DNA of 64,000 bases, from assembly GCA_030765065.1 (NCBI GenBank), contig CM060984.1, positions 100,545,488 through 100,609,487 on the forward strand, written 5' to 3'. The position numbers were made by a program, and so were the translations under genes. Shown here one piece after another: positions 11,235 to 23,846 of the stretch. The notes beneath the pieces were generated by a model that ran no database searches, was not told the origin of the DNA, and saw only the letters and a program-made list of their open reading frames with translations. Source of the stretch: Deroplatys truncata. Taxonomy: Eukaryota; Arthropoda; Insecta; Mantodea; Mantidae. Numbering within the stretch: the first letter of the stretch is position 1; each line of letters begins with the position of its first letter.

Positions 11235-12150
11235 ACAGGACAGAGCGAGATGGCTCCGCGATAACGTGTGAGGCTCCCATTCGGGAGGTCCCGGGTTCGA
11301 TACCTTTCGCGCGGGCCATTCTGACCATGGATTTCTTCGTGGTTTTCCTGGGCCAGTAGGCGAATGCTGCGGTGGTTCTCCTTCTACCAGAATTTCCGCT
11401 CCAGTTTCTGTCTCCAACATTTCCTTCCAACTGTTTCAGGGTTGTAGGGCCAGGCGACAGTGGTCGGTGTTGTGGTAGGACGGTGGAATTTGCGCTCTGG
11501 AAAATTTTCTCCCTGGCGCTTGGTGGGTTTGCTTGGGCCCCTTCTGTCTCGTCTACACCTGGGACCCTCAATTGCGTGGGGATGGCTATGACTGGCCTAG
11601 GAATCATGTCATGTTGGAATCGTTAGGAACCCCATCTTCGCTAGTGCACATCGTCGTCCGGATCTGGTCGCCCTTCGTATCTCTCCTTCATCCCTTTCTC
11701 CCAGGGGTCAAGTTGGAAGCCAAAGGCCCACTATCCCATACGTGTGGTGCTGTGTTCCAGTTGCTGATGGCTCTTCCGTCCGACTAATCCTAACTCCTAA
11801 TGCGAACAGTTTAGACTGCAACTCTGCCCTGTTGATTCCCAGGCAATGTAAATATTGTATCAGTGTACCACATTCACTGCCTATCCTGTTAGTGTATTGG
11901 CCTTTCAAGCCCGCTGATAAATGAACACTTACAGTACTCCTTGCCTTCCTTTAGCTATCAAAGTAACCACTCGGTCGCGCCCGGCAGGCGAGGCGCCGGA
12001 CATTTGATTCTCTGGCGTGTGACAGGCCGTGTCTAGGCCTTTCACATGCCAGACTTGCAACCTCGTGGTGACTTTCCCATCCCTGCTCCCGGAGGTTCCA
12101 GCCTGTGCCTTTGGGAGCGGATCCTTTATCTCCTGTACCAATCTATCAGT
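11235..12150 (+). mobile_element. Long tRNA-headed SINE-like element (family S2), probably composite
   Basis: The head GAGCGAGATGGCTCCGCGAT and the B-box-like CCCGGGTTCGATACC lead into a body with TTCTTCGTGGTTTTCCTGGG and AGGCGAATGCTG. The copies at 18560 and 25300 share this body. The sequence is markedly GC-richer than its flanks. The part after about 11780 has no clear match in the other copies and may be a second element. Open frames on both strands here follow from the GC-rich repeat and are not genes. Confidence 0.65.
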
Positions 12151-12175
12151 CCAAAAGAAACTGAAGATAAGCACC

Positions 12176-13719
12176 TTAAGGGTAAAGATAAAATGTAGTG
12201 ATACACAAAATAGAAACGACTGAATAAAGGAGACTATTACAGTACAGTGTTTTGGTTGCTACATTGGTTTATCTTAAAACATAGTACTGAATAAGCAAAT
12301 GCATTTTTAAAGCTGCCCCCATATTTATGAAATAAACCCTCAACTATTTGCTCTCACGGTGAAGTCCTAAAATTTTATAGCGGTCTGGAGCGATAACAGA
12401 AAACGTGAAAGGATATTATAAGTTAACTGCTCAGACATAATCCCAGAACTACGTTATAATCAAGTTCAACATATTTTGGTGTGAACATATATGAGATCTG
12501 AACTGTTGAACAAAAGGTGTGACGTCTCTACTGGTGGAAATGTTGAAATAGCTTTCAGTAAACAAAGTATATTTTTCTTGTCGTACTAGTGTTATAAAAC
12601 AGTCACATTAATTCCAGTGAACTAACGCACGAAGGTGTGAAATATGCTTATTGTATACGATTTTAAGCGGAATTGCCACAAGAAATCGACAATAGACGTC
12701 AAGAGCTCGGCCTAAGTGACTCTGTGTATGTGATCTTTGCTGACCAAAGGATAAGTAACTGATAAACAATGACTGACTACATATGCTTTATTTATCCTTT
12801 GTCCAAACAATACTGCATCAGATATGTTGTTTCAATATGTAATGTTCTTAAATACCTCGGTATAGACTATTATATAATATATTATATCCATGCTGTATAT
12901 ATGTTTGTCACTGTCACAATTGTTGTTGAAATATAATCAGTAATAAAGCATTATTTTCTAATTCTAGTTTTCATTTATTACTTCATCTAGATTGACGGAC
13001 GTATTTTAAAATATAATTTTTCTAAGGACCTCATTTCCGAAATATTGTTATATACCGGGGTGAGGCCGAAAGTTTTGCAGCTAAAATATTAAATTTAGTT
13101 ACCCCGGCATAATTGGGGGACGTAGCATCAGTGGCCAACGAAAGATACCAGGAACCTGCTGCACAAAACTAAGCATTAAAAATACATAAATTCACATTTA
13201 CCTCTGATTATTATACTTAACAAGGTGCCCTACATTGTACACAAAGGGTTACAGAAGAACACTGGGGGAGATGCCCCACGCACACACACCCATCACACAC
13301 ATGCAACGACCACCTCGGAAGACTTACGCTAGACTCTGACTAGAAGTGACGCCAAGCCACCACACAAAGAGGCTATTACCTCAACTTGCCTTCACCCCTA
13401 ACTAGGAAGATGCAATTGCCGCGCCGGACAAGAACTTAACACACAAACACAACAATTAGCTCAACAATATTATACACAGCAATAATGTGTCCGACGCGAC
13501 AATACTCACACATACGCTGCAATATGGAAATTCTGTATGATATGTTTTCGAAGCTATATTTCCGAAAACAACAGTTTAGGTTTCCGAAATACAGAATTAA
13601 AACATTGTTGCGATTTAATAACTATAAAAGAACCTTTGCAAAACATGTTCAGCGTTTTATCTTTGTACATAAATGAATTTTGCATTTAATTTGCAGTTTT
13701 GCTGAGTAGCTTCCTCTTA
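12176..13719. other. Unassigned sequence
   Basis: No coding or known repeat signature. A somewhat GC-richer patch at about 13070-13430 contains short CA-rich runs and may be an unrecognised repeat. Confidence 0.35.
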
Positions 13720-13917
13720 TTTCTTTTCTCTTTATCAGGCTTGAGGTTGTGACATAAATCTACATGGGACCACCGGCATTGCTTACCTTCCAAAAGAATC
13801 CATGCTAAGGATGTTTTTACGCCCGGAAAAAATTAATCGCCCTCCGCCGGGTTTAAACCCGCAACCTCGGGAACTAGAGCCTAGCATGGTAACCACTACA
13901 CCACAGAGTACAACATT
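13720..13917 (-). mobile_element. tRNA-derived SINE S1, tail-truncated
   Basis: It matches S1 from the head (B-box GGGTTTAAACCC-like, at the right) to the middle of the body but lacks the distal tail. A 9-bp repeat TTCCTCTTA at 13711-13719 and 13918-13926 is a likely target duplication. Confidence 0.8.
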
Positions 13918-14177
13918 TTCCTCTTAGGAAAGACATTTACTAGTTCTGTTTAACGGTACTTACACTATATACAGTGCTTATCAGGTCCGAGTTGCTGATG
14001 GGTTGGTTGACATATAAATACACACAGACGTGTATTGATCGATCAGCCAACTTCTACATGAGAAGCACTGTAATTCTAATCGCTTAAGGGGGCATATACA
14101 CAAATTGCGTAAAAAAGCTGACTTTTCTAACGGTTTTATTTCACAAATTGTACATCTTAGGACATGTTCTCGAGGTT

Positions 14178-14200
14178 TTTTTTTTTTTTGTTTTTTTTTG
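14178..14200. repeat. Poly-T tract
   Basis: T-run with a single interruption by G. It may be a retroposon tail read in reverse, but no body was identified. Confidence 0.6.
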
Positions 14201-14298
14201 CACCTCTAAGTTCATTACAAAATTTAAATCCTTAGCGGCTCACCAGCTGCAATTTCGTTTATGTATGTTTATATTGCTATATTGTTAATTATTTTACT

Positions 14299-14982
14299 TG
14301 TGCCAAATTGACCCTCCCCGGAGAAATCTGCTTTAGGTGACTGGGCTGTACTAAAGGAAGGCTGATATGTACGGGAACAGAAGGGAAACGACTATGGTAG
14401 TGGTTCTCAAGCAGACAACAAGAAGAAAGGGCGCAGTTCTTTTGAGTCACGCAGTACGTCAGGCGATTGTGGTCGTCAACTGCGCAGGCGCCGAAGGAGT
14501 TCCAGCTTGCTTCAATGTGCTGTCCACAAGGCTGATCAGTCTTTCTTCGACGGCGAGCTAGGTTACGAGGAAAACAACAGGACAACGTTTAGATAGAAGG
14601 CATTCTGGACGGTATTTCTAAATTCATTTCTGGCTTAATGTATTCAAAATTCTCTTTAGTAATTCTTCACTGGGAAAAGATTGATCGTCTGAACTATAAA
14701 CTTATTGGTGTTAGTTTAGAAATATATCGGTAAATGTGAGAGCAGGAAGCAATTCTGTAATTATTGTAATTTAATTTAAAGCATTGAAGCCGTAAAGAAT
14801 GTAGAGAATGGTTGAACGAATAAGGGTTTGTGAATTGTAATTATCTATGTTATTGAGCTGTGAGTTTATTAAATGGAAGAAATTCGGCTTGTTAATTAAT
14901 TTATGGAATATATTTTCAAGTAGAAATCTGCCATTACTCCTAATTTAATCCACTTCCTCTTGGGTCAAAAGACCACGTTTCA
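14299..14982 (+). mobile_element. Solo LTR, family C
   Basis: The 684-bp unit begins TGTGCCAAATTGACCCTCC and ends GACCACGTTTCA. It is flanked by the 4-bp duplication TACT (14295-14298 and 14983-14986). A second copy with its own duplication lies at 25905-26572 in the opposite orientation. No internal region is present. Confidence 0.88.
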
Positions 14983-14986
14983 TACT

Positions 14987-15947
14987 AAAGCACGTGGCTT
15001 ATTATAATAGAACCTATAATCATTATTCAGAATGCAATAATAGTTAAAAAATTAGTATAATAATGTTTCGAAAACTTATACAGGTTGCTTCTACCTGCTA
15101 CATCAGGCTTGCCGTACCACTGATTATTTAACCTGGGCCCACCCCATCTCAAACTGGTGTCCAAATAGTAGTCAAGTTTCCTTATGCAGTGGTAACAGAA
15201 TAAAGAGGTTTATTTCCAGAATGTTCTTGTTTTATGTCGTCTAAATTAATTCAGTACAAAAAGGGACCAAATGTGCAGAATTACAAAAGCATAATTTATT
15301 TAACAAACTAAAGCAAGTAGAGCATACAGACATTACACATGCAAGAGAAAAAATCAAATCTCTATCACCAGAGGAAAAAAATATTGAGCTGTAAAAATTA
15401 CAAGAAGTCATAAATAATTTTTGTCCCTCCTGTAAAATTTATAATTGTGGATTTGGGTTCTTTTTAATGACATATTCAATTCCCTAAAGCAACATGCTGA
15501 CACGAGGTTTAGCCATAAAATCAGACGATGAGCGCTTTCACTAGCAGCACAAATTATTAAGCACGATTACCAATCGGAAATACATGTTTCATCTCTTAAT
15601 AAAACTGCAAAGAAAAGAAAGCTTTTAATGGCACCAGGAAACACGTTTAATACAATAGCTGAAATGTTTCTAATCATTTGGCCCAAACTATTACTAGACT
15701 ACACAACAACAGCTTAGGTTGGTTTTAAGCCTTTTCGCTCGGTGACAGATGGTAAATCGATAAATATTCTCCACACCTATCAATCGTGCCAGCCACCAAA
15801 TGTCAGGCTGGGTGGCACATTTGGTTTGCTGCTGGATTTCTGTACCTAGAGTTATTCCATGTGGGAAAAATGGTTTCAGAGTGTGAAAAATGTAGCACTC
15901 TCATTTCAGTGGATTTATTAACATTTAAATGAGTTCCCGTGGAAAAA
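14987..15947. other. Unassigned sequence, possible eroded element
   Basis: One short stretch near 15600 can be read as KTAKKRKLLMAPGNTF in the plus direction. I cannot tie it to a family. No terminal repeats were seen. Confidence 0.3.
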
Positions 15948-15949
15948 AC

Positions 15950-16215
15950 TCCACCACGGTTGAGATTGTTAAGGCATGAGACCGTGAAAGGGAGGTCCGC
16001 GATTCAAATCCACCCAGTATCGTCCTCCATGACTAGGTTTTTTTCAGGTTTTCCTCGGTCCTATAACTGGTAAATACCGGGAAGGTACCTAAACTTAGGT
16101 CTAGAACGTTTTCTTCTAAAATTTACTTTCCCAAAAACAATTTCTTTCATGTATCGGAGTGCCCATCATATGTGGTGATGTACATAGTAAGAACGGACGT
16201 TAAACATTATACCGT
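15950..16215 (+). mobile_element. tRNA-derived SINE, family S4
   Basis: A tRNA-like head (TTGTTAAGGCATGAGACCGT, then GCGATTCAAATCC) is followed by a body with GGTTTTCCTCGG and TGGTAAATACCGGG. A distantly similar layout recurs at 34020-34290. Boundaries are approximate. Confidence 0.6.
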
Positions 16216-16589
16216 AATTATTGGCCGGAAGATATAAATGAAGAAATTATAATAAGATAAAAATTAATTACAATAAATAATTTCCGTATATTAAATCAAT
16301 CTATAATGTAATAAACTTGACTTGAAAGATTTGTTAGAAAGACACGTGAAGAAAATACATAAGTATAAAAGTTCCTGGAATGCAGTTAAGGGTGAGTACA
16401 GAACGTTTGAAAAGTCACGTAGGCAGCAATTCTGTAAATTAGTAAAGTTAAAGGTACGGTTTAGCAACAAGGTAAGAGGCGCATACGTTGGACTTTAAGA
16501 TTGGACCGCGTGAGAAGTAACGTTGATAGGGGTTAGCAGTATGTAGCCGGAGTTTAAGTGAAGAAAAGAGCACGCATTCTAAATCATAC

Positions 16590-17812
16590 ACACACTATGT
16601 GATCAAACGTATCCGGACACCCCCACAAACATACGTTTTTCATCTTAGGTGCACCTACCTACTGCCTGGTACTTATCCGCGACCTCAGTATCTTTAGACA
16701 TCGTGAAACAGCAGAATGGGTCGCTCCGTGGAACACGGACTTCAAACGTGGTCAGGTGATTAGGTGTCACTTGTGTCAGAAGTCTGTACGCGAGATTTCC
16801 TAGGTCCACTGTTTCTGATGTGATAGTAAAGTGGAAACATGAAGGGACATGTACAGCACAAAAACGTACAGGCCAACCTCGTCTGTTGAGACAGAGACCG
16901 CCGACATTTGAAAAGGATCGCAAAGAGTAATAGGCAAACATCTATCCAGACCATCACACAGGAATTCCAAACAGCATCAGGATCCACTTCAAGTACTATG
17001 ACAGTTAGGCGTGAGGTGAGAAACCTTGGATTCCATGGTCGAGCGGCTGCTCATAAGCCACACATCACGCAGGAAAATGCCAAACAACGCCTCGCTTGAT
17101 ATAAGGAGCGTCAACATTACACGATTGAACATTGGCAAAACGTTGTGTGGAGTAAGAATCACGGTACACAATGTGGCAATCCGATGGCAAGGTATGGGTA
17201 TGGCGAATGACCGGTGAACGTCATCTGCCAGCGTGTGTAGTGCCAACAGTGAAATTCGGAAGTGGTGGTGTTATGGTGCGGTCATGTTTTTCCTGGAGGG
17301 GGCTTGCATCCCTTGTTGTTTTGCGTGGAACTATCACAGTGCAGACCTACATTGATATTTTAAGCACCTTCTTGCTTCCCACTGTTGAAGAGCAATTCGG
17401 GGATGGCGATTGCATCTTTCAACACGATCGAGCACCTGTTCATACTGCACGGGCTGTGGCGGAGTGGCTACACGACAATAACATCCCTGTAATGGGCTGG
17501 CCTGCACAGAGTCCTGACTTGAATCCTATAGAACATCTTTGGGGTGTTTTGGAACGCCGACTTCGTGCCAAGCCTCACCGACCTACATCGATACTTCTCC
17601 TCAGTTCCACACTCCGTGAAGAATGGGCTACCATTCCCCAAAAAACCTTCCAGCACCTGATTGAAAGTATGCCTGCGAGAGTGAACGCTGTCATTAAGGC
17701 TAAGGGTGGGCCAACACCATATTGACTTCCAACATTACCGATGCAGGGCACCACGAACTTGTACGTCATTGTCAGCCAGGTGTCCGGATACTTTTGATCA
17801 CCTAGTGTACAT
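16590..17812 (+). mobile_element. Tc1-family DNA transposon, inactive
   Basis: The left end reads CACTATGTGATCAAACGTAT followed by CCGGACACC. The right end is its inverted counterpart, GTGTCCGGATACTTTTGATC followed by ACCTAGTG. The length (about 1.2 kb) fits Tc1 elements. The transposase inside is broken. Confidence 0.85.
16727..17725 (+). pseudogene. Tc1 transposase pseudogene (DD34E type)
   Basis: The C-terminal half is open from 17171 to a stop at 17725. It includes SDGKVWVWRMTGERHLPACV, then the second catalytic Asp in FQHDRAPVHT and the Glu in NPIEHLWG, with exactly 34 residues between them. The first catalytic Asp block (WSDES) is destroyed: the DNA at about 17149-17160 reads as WSKN, with a small deletion that shifts frame. 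The N-terminal DNA-binding half (about 16727-17100) carries stop codons and frameshifts. The gene therefore cannot make an active transposase. In intact relatives the protein cuts and pastes DNA at TA sites in the nucleus. Confidence 0.88.
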
Positions 17813-18559
17813 CCGTGACACATTTGTGCATATATTCGTGACTCTCCTGAGATTCTTGACTCTCGCGTGACTTACTCTCGTGTGTAATTTCTAAGTTGTG
17901 CAACGCACATAAACGCGGAGGTTTTAGGAAGATTTAGCTGCTATTGAGAGGGATCTTTCAGAGCAACATTTCCTCGACTTACGCAACTGACGCTTCGCTT
18001 AATTATTGTCATAGAAGTAATTAATTCGTAAATTCAACATCGGCCACTCTTCTTAAACCGAACATTTTAGTCAACATTAAAGGATATCAGCTAACTAAAC
18101 CGATGTTATCCTTTCAAAATACACTCACGCATACCCTGAGATATAGAACTCATACATAGCTATACCAATAGAGCAGCTGGAGAACTAGACAACGCGGAAA
18201 AGAGCTACGAGATGACATCATAGAACTCATCAACAGAGCAGGTAACATTAAATGTTATAAAAATATGAAGCAGGGAGCGGCATCAAAGTTGTTGCACCAG
18301 AACGGCTTCAAACACTACTAAAAAGAAGGGGAAAACATCCGGCACACCGGTGACCTCATATGACCCATAATTAGCGTGATTAAATACAATTATAAATTAA
18401 CAATAATTGATTGCAAATACCAACCGGAGTTTTGTCCCTCGATTTCCCTAGTCGCTGCATGGAATATCTGCAAACATTAAGATATCTTCGAAATAGCAAA
18501 TTCGAGAGAACTGCTTTGTCATTTTGTAAATAAGTTATTTGGAAATTGGGTATTCGGAA
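17813..18559. other. Unassigned sequence
   Basis: No recognised feature. Open frames are short and without domain resemblance. Confidence 0.35.
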
Positions 18560-18992
18560 CCCACTCTGACCATGGAGTTTTTCGTGGTTTTCTCTGGTCG
18601 CCTAGGCGAATGCTGGAGTAATGTGTTCTACCATGATTTCTCCTTTCCCTCATTTCCTATCATTTCATCTTTCAGGAACTGTCTTCGGAATCCGCGGTGC
18701 GGCTAGTGTCGGGCAGATGACATGGTTGCTGCGCTTTGTAAAGGAGTTCTCCCCGCTTACTAGGGTCGTTTCGTCGCTCTTCGAGGGATTTTTCGCCTGT
18801 GCTCGTGCAGGAGAGTGTTTCAAACTGGAAATATTAGGGACTTACATGCGTTTCTGTGGACGTGTCTGCCTGCGGAACTGCGACCTCCTGCGGCACCTTC
18901 ACTTCACTACACTGCCTCCCGGGGAGTGTAGTCACAATAGATCTAGTTGGTCGCAGAGGCGAGATGTCCCACACCGTTGAATTAACTCTACC
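18560..18992 (+). mobile_element. S2 long SINE, 5'-truncated
   Basis: It starts inside the S2 body (TCTGACCATGGAGTTTTTCG) without the tRNA-like head. It shares CTGGAAATATTAGG and CTGTCTGCCT with the copy at 25300. The end (CCGTTGAATTAACTC) corresponds to the 3' end of that copy. Confidence 0.7.
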
Positions 18993-19335
18993 TCTACCTG
19001 GGTGTTCCGAAGAGCATCCATTTGGAAAAAGAATTCGGAAAAGAAGGTTCAGAAATACGACCAAGTAGGCTTTCCCTACGCTTTAACTAACGAGGGGATA
19101 TAGCACTCGATCCAAATATCCAATATTCTGATTTCAGTAGCAATGCTTATATGTTTCTCCATTTTACCACAAGTTATTCTGACAGAAACTTTGCCCATTT
19201 CTTGTTAACCGAGATAAACTTTCATTACACATCGGTTGTATAAGAAGGATACAGTAGGCAAAAGCGAGTGGATCACTATGTGATGGCTGTAAAATTCCAT
19301 GATTTCATGCAACACGACCAGAAAAAAATAGATAT

Positions 19336-20182
19336 CTGATGTGTTACATTCACATGACTTTTCTACCCATTCATCGACAAACCATTCTTAGAAAGCTTAT
19401 CCTTCCTTGTGATAAAGCTTCGCAGAAATGACTTTTATTACTTATGTTCTCGTAAGTACAAGGGGAATAAGGGAACAAAGTAGACATAAGCGATAGTCAA
19501 AACCTTTATGAGCGGGTCGCTCTGTGATGGCTTTAAAATTCTATTATCTTTGCATGACCACAAGAAAAAACAAAGATCGACGTTGTAGTTGAAAAAGCAT
19601 AAAGCATTTAATTATTCAAATCAATAAAAAAAGAATATCTCGGAAATGGTTAATGACACAAAAAAATTTTAAGTGACATAAATTGTATGATTTAAGGAAA
19701 TATACAATTTTTAGAGCAAGTCTTTTTCTATCTTAGGTTAACAAGTAATAAAAAATTAATTCATAATAAATAGGACATCTAAACCTATACCCAGAAAATT
19801 CAAGATATAGCTTTTATTTGTCATTATTTAAATGTGTGGTATTTTAATACAAAACGTTAGAGTCAGCTTTAAAAAACTGAAAATTTTGAAAAAATATTCA
19901 ATGTAAAGGGTAGCTTAGGATGGGAGTTCTCTTAAAAATCTTCCTACCACATCTTTGTAAGCCGCTCAACCTAAATACCAACTTTGATATTTATCGGACT
20001 TCATGTATTTGCGTTATACTGTTGACAGACTTACAGGTACAGACGGATTTTTGTCTAAGAACACTTTTTTCGGTTCAGGGACCCTCAAAACGTTTGTTTC
20101 CAGTGAAATCTCTGTATTGATTTTTGGGTGGTATACAATACTTCCTCTACTTACTCTAAGTACGTAGCAGACAAAGTAAAAA
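19336..20182 (+). repeat. R1 repeat copy, old and diverged
   Basis: Both R1 ends are recognisable (CTGATGTGTTACATTCACAT at the left; GTAGCAGACAAAGT at the right). The body has many substitutions and the CA-tract is lost. Confidence 0.75.
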
Positions 20183-20194
20183 CGAAAATTACCT

Positions 20195-20830
20195 ACCCCT
20201 GGAAAAAAGTATAAGCACTTGAAAATTCCGAACCAATAACAAATAATGTCTTGGAAATGGAAACGCCCAACCCCCCCCCCCCTCCCTCGCCAAAGAGAAT
20301 AATTTCACTAAAATTGTGTGTTGTAACGAGATCTAACTTTCTTGTATAGTAAGATTTTGTATATATCATACGGTTTACGAATTATACTAAAGTCATTCGG
20401 AATAAGGGGACTTATAGGCCATTCCCAGAAAAATCGAGATATACTTTTATTTGCCATGTAAATGTCTTAAACATATGGTATCTTAGTCACAATCCTTAAG
20501 TTATTTTTAATAAATCAAAAATGTAAATCATAATAACGAAACATGTTTGGGTATTTTGGAATGGGGAATTTTCATAAAAACTTAGTGTAACGTTTTTGGA
20601 AGATACTGAACTTAAATATCAAGTTTGGTATTTAACCGACTTTTCGTTTTCAGTTATGCTGTTCATAGACACAGACAGACACATGCACACACATACACAC
20701 ACATGCTCCTATTTTGGATCCAGAAAAGCACCAAAACTTGTGTTTGCGCTGAAATATCCATAACCAATTTTAGGATGGAATGCAATATTTGTTTCCTGTG
20801 TTTATGACAGGTGAGTGGTAGAGAAATTAA
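20195..20830 (+). repeat. R1 repeat copy, left part missing, diverged
   Basis: R1 body and tail, with the CA-rich stretch at about 20670-20705 and a degraded right end near 20825. A C-run at about 20270-20282 lies where other copies carry non-C sequence. Confidence 0.7.
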
Positions 20831-20849
20831 AAAGCTACAAATATTTTCA

Positions 20850-22125
20850 AATTCAAACCAAAAATAAAGACTACCTCCGAAATGGTTAACGCCACAAAAA
20901 TATATTTGACATAAATTGTGAAGTAGGTCGTATTGAAGGAGTTGTATTATGTTTCAACTGTTGGGGAACCGAACTTGAAATTCATTGCAACCACACGTAT
21001 AGTACCCGCTTTCCGGTAGCCTTCGCCCTAAGTTTAAAAAAATATTTACTTTGTAATTTAACCGTTTCTTTAAATATTATATATTTATGTTTGCCTCGGC
21101 TGCGTCAGTATTTGTTAGAGACACGTTTCTCTTAGCAGGGTTGTGGTGCGACTTAAGAATGTAGGTTTACACAGATTATAATTTTTAATTCACTCCTTTT
21201 ATTAATGCTTGATACGATTGAAATAACACTTCACTGATATAGAGAGCTGTGAGATTTTTTAAATTATTAATTACTTGCACTTTTTAACACGTAAACAATT
21301 TTTTTTCCCACACGAAAGCGTATTAAATTTCTTGAGAACATGTCTTGCGTCCGGTTAGGAACACTGTTTGCAGGCAACTGAACTCCAGATTTGTAAAATT
21401 TTCTCCTTTTCAGTTTCTGATTGGCTAATCTTAGTCCAATAGAATACCTTCATTTAACTAAAGCTTTTTTCTGGTTTTTGATTGGCTATTTTATAAAATG
21501 TCACTAAAATTACATTATTACTTCCAAGAATCAGAAGTAGTATTGTTAAACTTTCAAATTCATTATTGCCTCAAGGTTACCTCATTGTTAGCAACTTTTA
21601 ACCTATTATTCTCACAGCTCCTACATTATTAAATTACGTAATACATTCACATTACATTATTACACATGGATACAATATTATAAACATATACAGATATTAA
21701 CTTTTTATATATTGTTACAAACACATATTGCTTTAAGGTGGGCTGATATTGAATTATATATTATATAATTAGACAAATTGTTTAAGTGTTAAAAATACTG
21801 CCTCAATTGTGTGATTTAACGAGATCTATATTTTTTGTGCAGTAAGATTTTGTCTCTTTTTTATGATTTACCAATTAAACATAAATCATTCAAAATGAAG
21901 AGAACTTCACAGGCTATTACCACAAAAGTCAAATACACATTTTCTTTGTCATGCAAATAACTATACATGTAATATTTTAATCAAAGTCGTTGTGGCTATT
22001 TTTGAGAAACGAAAAGTAACGAAATGCTTTCCTTGTACAGGGTAGTTTGGTGTCGGAAGATCTTCTTGTCATACCCTTGGAAGACGTTGAAGCTAAATAC
22101 TGATACACACACACTTAAAAGGACC
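20850..22125 (+). repeat. R1 repeat copy interrupted by a solo LTR
   Basis: R1 body is present at 20850-20918 and resumes at 21806 (ATTGTGTGATTTAACGAGAT). The gap is the LTR-B insertion. The right part decays before the terminus. Confidence 0.75.
20919..21805 (-). mobile_element. Solo LTR, family B
   Basis: The 887-bp unit, read on the minus strand, begins TGAGGCAGTATTTTTAACAC and ends CGACCTACTTCA. A 4-bp duplication ATTG flanks it (20915-20918 and 21806-21809). It matches 56854-57670 over most of its length. Insertion into an R1 copy dates it as younger than that copy. Confidence 0.88.
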
Positions 22126-22129
22126 ATTT

Positions 22130-22814
22130 TCTACTATTTTTAATTCAGGGAGTCGGTACTGAGGATATTATTGTAAACCACTTACTCTAGTTGTCACTTA
22201 AGGCGAACAACCGAAGTTTATAAATTCTATATTAAGCAATCAGTTTCACTTTGCTGCCAGATATTTGTGAATACGCTCTACCAAAGTTCCAAAATCTTTC
22301 AGATTACTCGAGGAAAAAAAAGTATTTTCCGCCTGATTAATGATCAACAGAAAATCTTCTTGCGGTTCAGTTTTCAAAATTTTGGTACCAAATAGCAATT
22401 CCTTATTCCAAAAGTATGCCTCTTAAGGTTTTCTTGCTTTACGCTTTATAATTAGTAAAAATCATTTATAAAATCATAAATTACGCAATTTTTACTTTCC
22501 TAAATATGCATAGCTTATTTAACATTTAAATATTTTATTTACTGTTATCTTAAGGCTGAATTTTCAAAGTAATTGGCAAAAGGTTGCGCTGCAAACAGCA
22601 ATCTGAATGATAAGGAGTGCTAAAAAAATAATATAAACTACTTTTAAGTGTAGAATGGTGATTTTGGGTTTCAAAACTGAGCAAATGTGTTGACTGGATA
22701 CTTAATGAGTTAAATTTATTACCGCACACAACCAATACTTTTCAGAATTTTGGACAATTTTCACAGGATGATCTTCCTAAAGAAAAACGCTAACAAACCA
22801 GAAGCGAACAGAAA
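22130..22814. other. Unassigned AT-rich sequence
   Basis: Nothing recognised. Confidence 0.35.
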
Positions 22815-22815
22815 T

Positions 22816-22906
22816 CCGGCCCTCGTAGCCGTGGTTGCTAGAGTGTATAGATCCGGCGCTTCGCCAAGCCGAGGGTCGCGGGTTCGAGTCCCGCCATGGG
22901 CATGGG

Positions 22907-22947
<41 letters not shown>

Positions 22948-23022
22948 CGGTAATAAGCGATAACGAAAAACAGTAAAACACAGTATCGTAAAACAAGGGA
23001 ACTTTTAAGAAAAAAAAAATAA
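22816..23022 (+). mobile_element. tRNA-derived SINE, family S5, with internal GT microsatellite
   Basis: The head CCGGCCCTCGTAGCCGTGGT is followed by the B-box-like GCGGGTTCGAGTCCCGCC. A (GT)n run at about 22909-22946 sits just after the head. The body (GCGGTAATAAGCGATAA) ends in an A-tract. A second copy at 39772 lacks the GT run. Confidence 0.85.
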
Positions 23023-23024
23023 AT

Positions 23025-23488
23025 ATGTTGATACACAGATTGATTAAAAAGAAAAACAGACAGTCTGTAATGTTCCGGTGGGCCACAAGAGGGCTCCTTT
23101 AGTGTGAATGGGTCTTTAAATGAGCCGTAGAGGCTGGACTACGCAGTGTCTAAAAAGCTTTGCCGCTCTCTATGGAGGGCACTGTATTTCATGACTACAA
23201 TCGATCTGAAAGTATCAAGACGGACGTGATAGCTATACTATTGTATTGATATGCTTTACTACGACCAGTTTTCTCTCCAAAATTAAAAAAAAAAATATCT
23301 AATTTCAATCAAACCTATTTCTTCTTCTATCGCCAAATAACAAAATGTAATTTTTTTTTCTCTCAATTTACGAAATTAACCAAATTGGCAAAAGTGATGA
23401 GCGATTTAACCTTTTGCATTAAAAGCACGGAATTTTAGACACGCATTTATTTCTTCATTTTCCATTTTTAGTTCTCAGTCTTATTAGA
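23025..23488. other. Unassigned sequence
   Basis: Nothing recognised. Confidence 0.35.
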
Positions 23489-23489
23489 A

Positions 23490-23840
23490 GGCTCGTGTTA
23501 CATTCACATTAGTTCTCCACATACCCTTCCAAAAATTATTTTTCTGTCTATTTCGTGTTAATCTCGATTAACGTTTGAATTATTGCTTCATTACAATTTT
23601 CGAGGTAGGTACAAGGACATACGGGAGACTGGAGCTACAGACAAATATTTAAAAAGCGGTTCGCTATATGCTGGCGGTGAAATTTCTCTTCAAGTAATAA
23701 CAAATTTCCGGAAAACAGTTAATTGTGTGCTTTAACGAGATGCATATTTTTGTCTATTTCTTATGGTTTACTAGTTATACAAAATTCATTCAGAATGAAG
23801 AGGACTCGCAGGCGTTTTGCAGAAAACTCAAGATGGGTAT
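23490..23840 (+). repeat. R1 repeat fragment, diverged, interrupted on the right
   Basis: Head and mid-body of an old R1 copy. It stops where the next R1 copy is inserted in the opposite orientation. Confidence 0.6.
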
Positions 23841-23846
23841 ATTTTT

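Noticed and set aside
11218..11607. 129-residue open frame on the minus strand and overlapping frames on the plus strand
   Set aside because: They lie in a GC-rich S2 SINE-like repeat. Stop-free frames on both strands reflect composition.
13485..13676. Short open frame of 63 residues
   Set aside because: AT-rich, no splice or start context, and no recognisable domain.
17171..17725. 184-residue open frame as a possible host gene
   Set aside because: It is the C-terminal half of a Tc1 transposase bounded by matching inverted repeats and missing its first catalytic residue.
22830..22895. Candidate functional tRNA gene at the S5 head, and similar heads at 6293, 9948, 25087, 25300 and 39772
   Set aside because: Each head continues into a repeated SINE body, several with target duplications. 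No acceptor-stem pairing typical of a real tRNA gene was verified.
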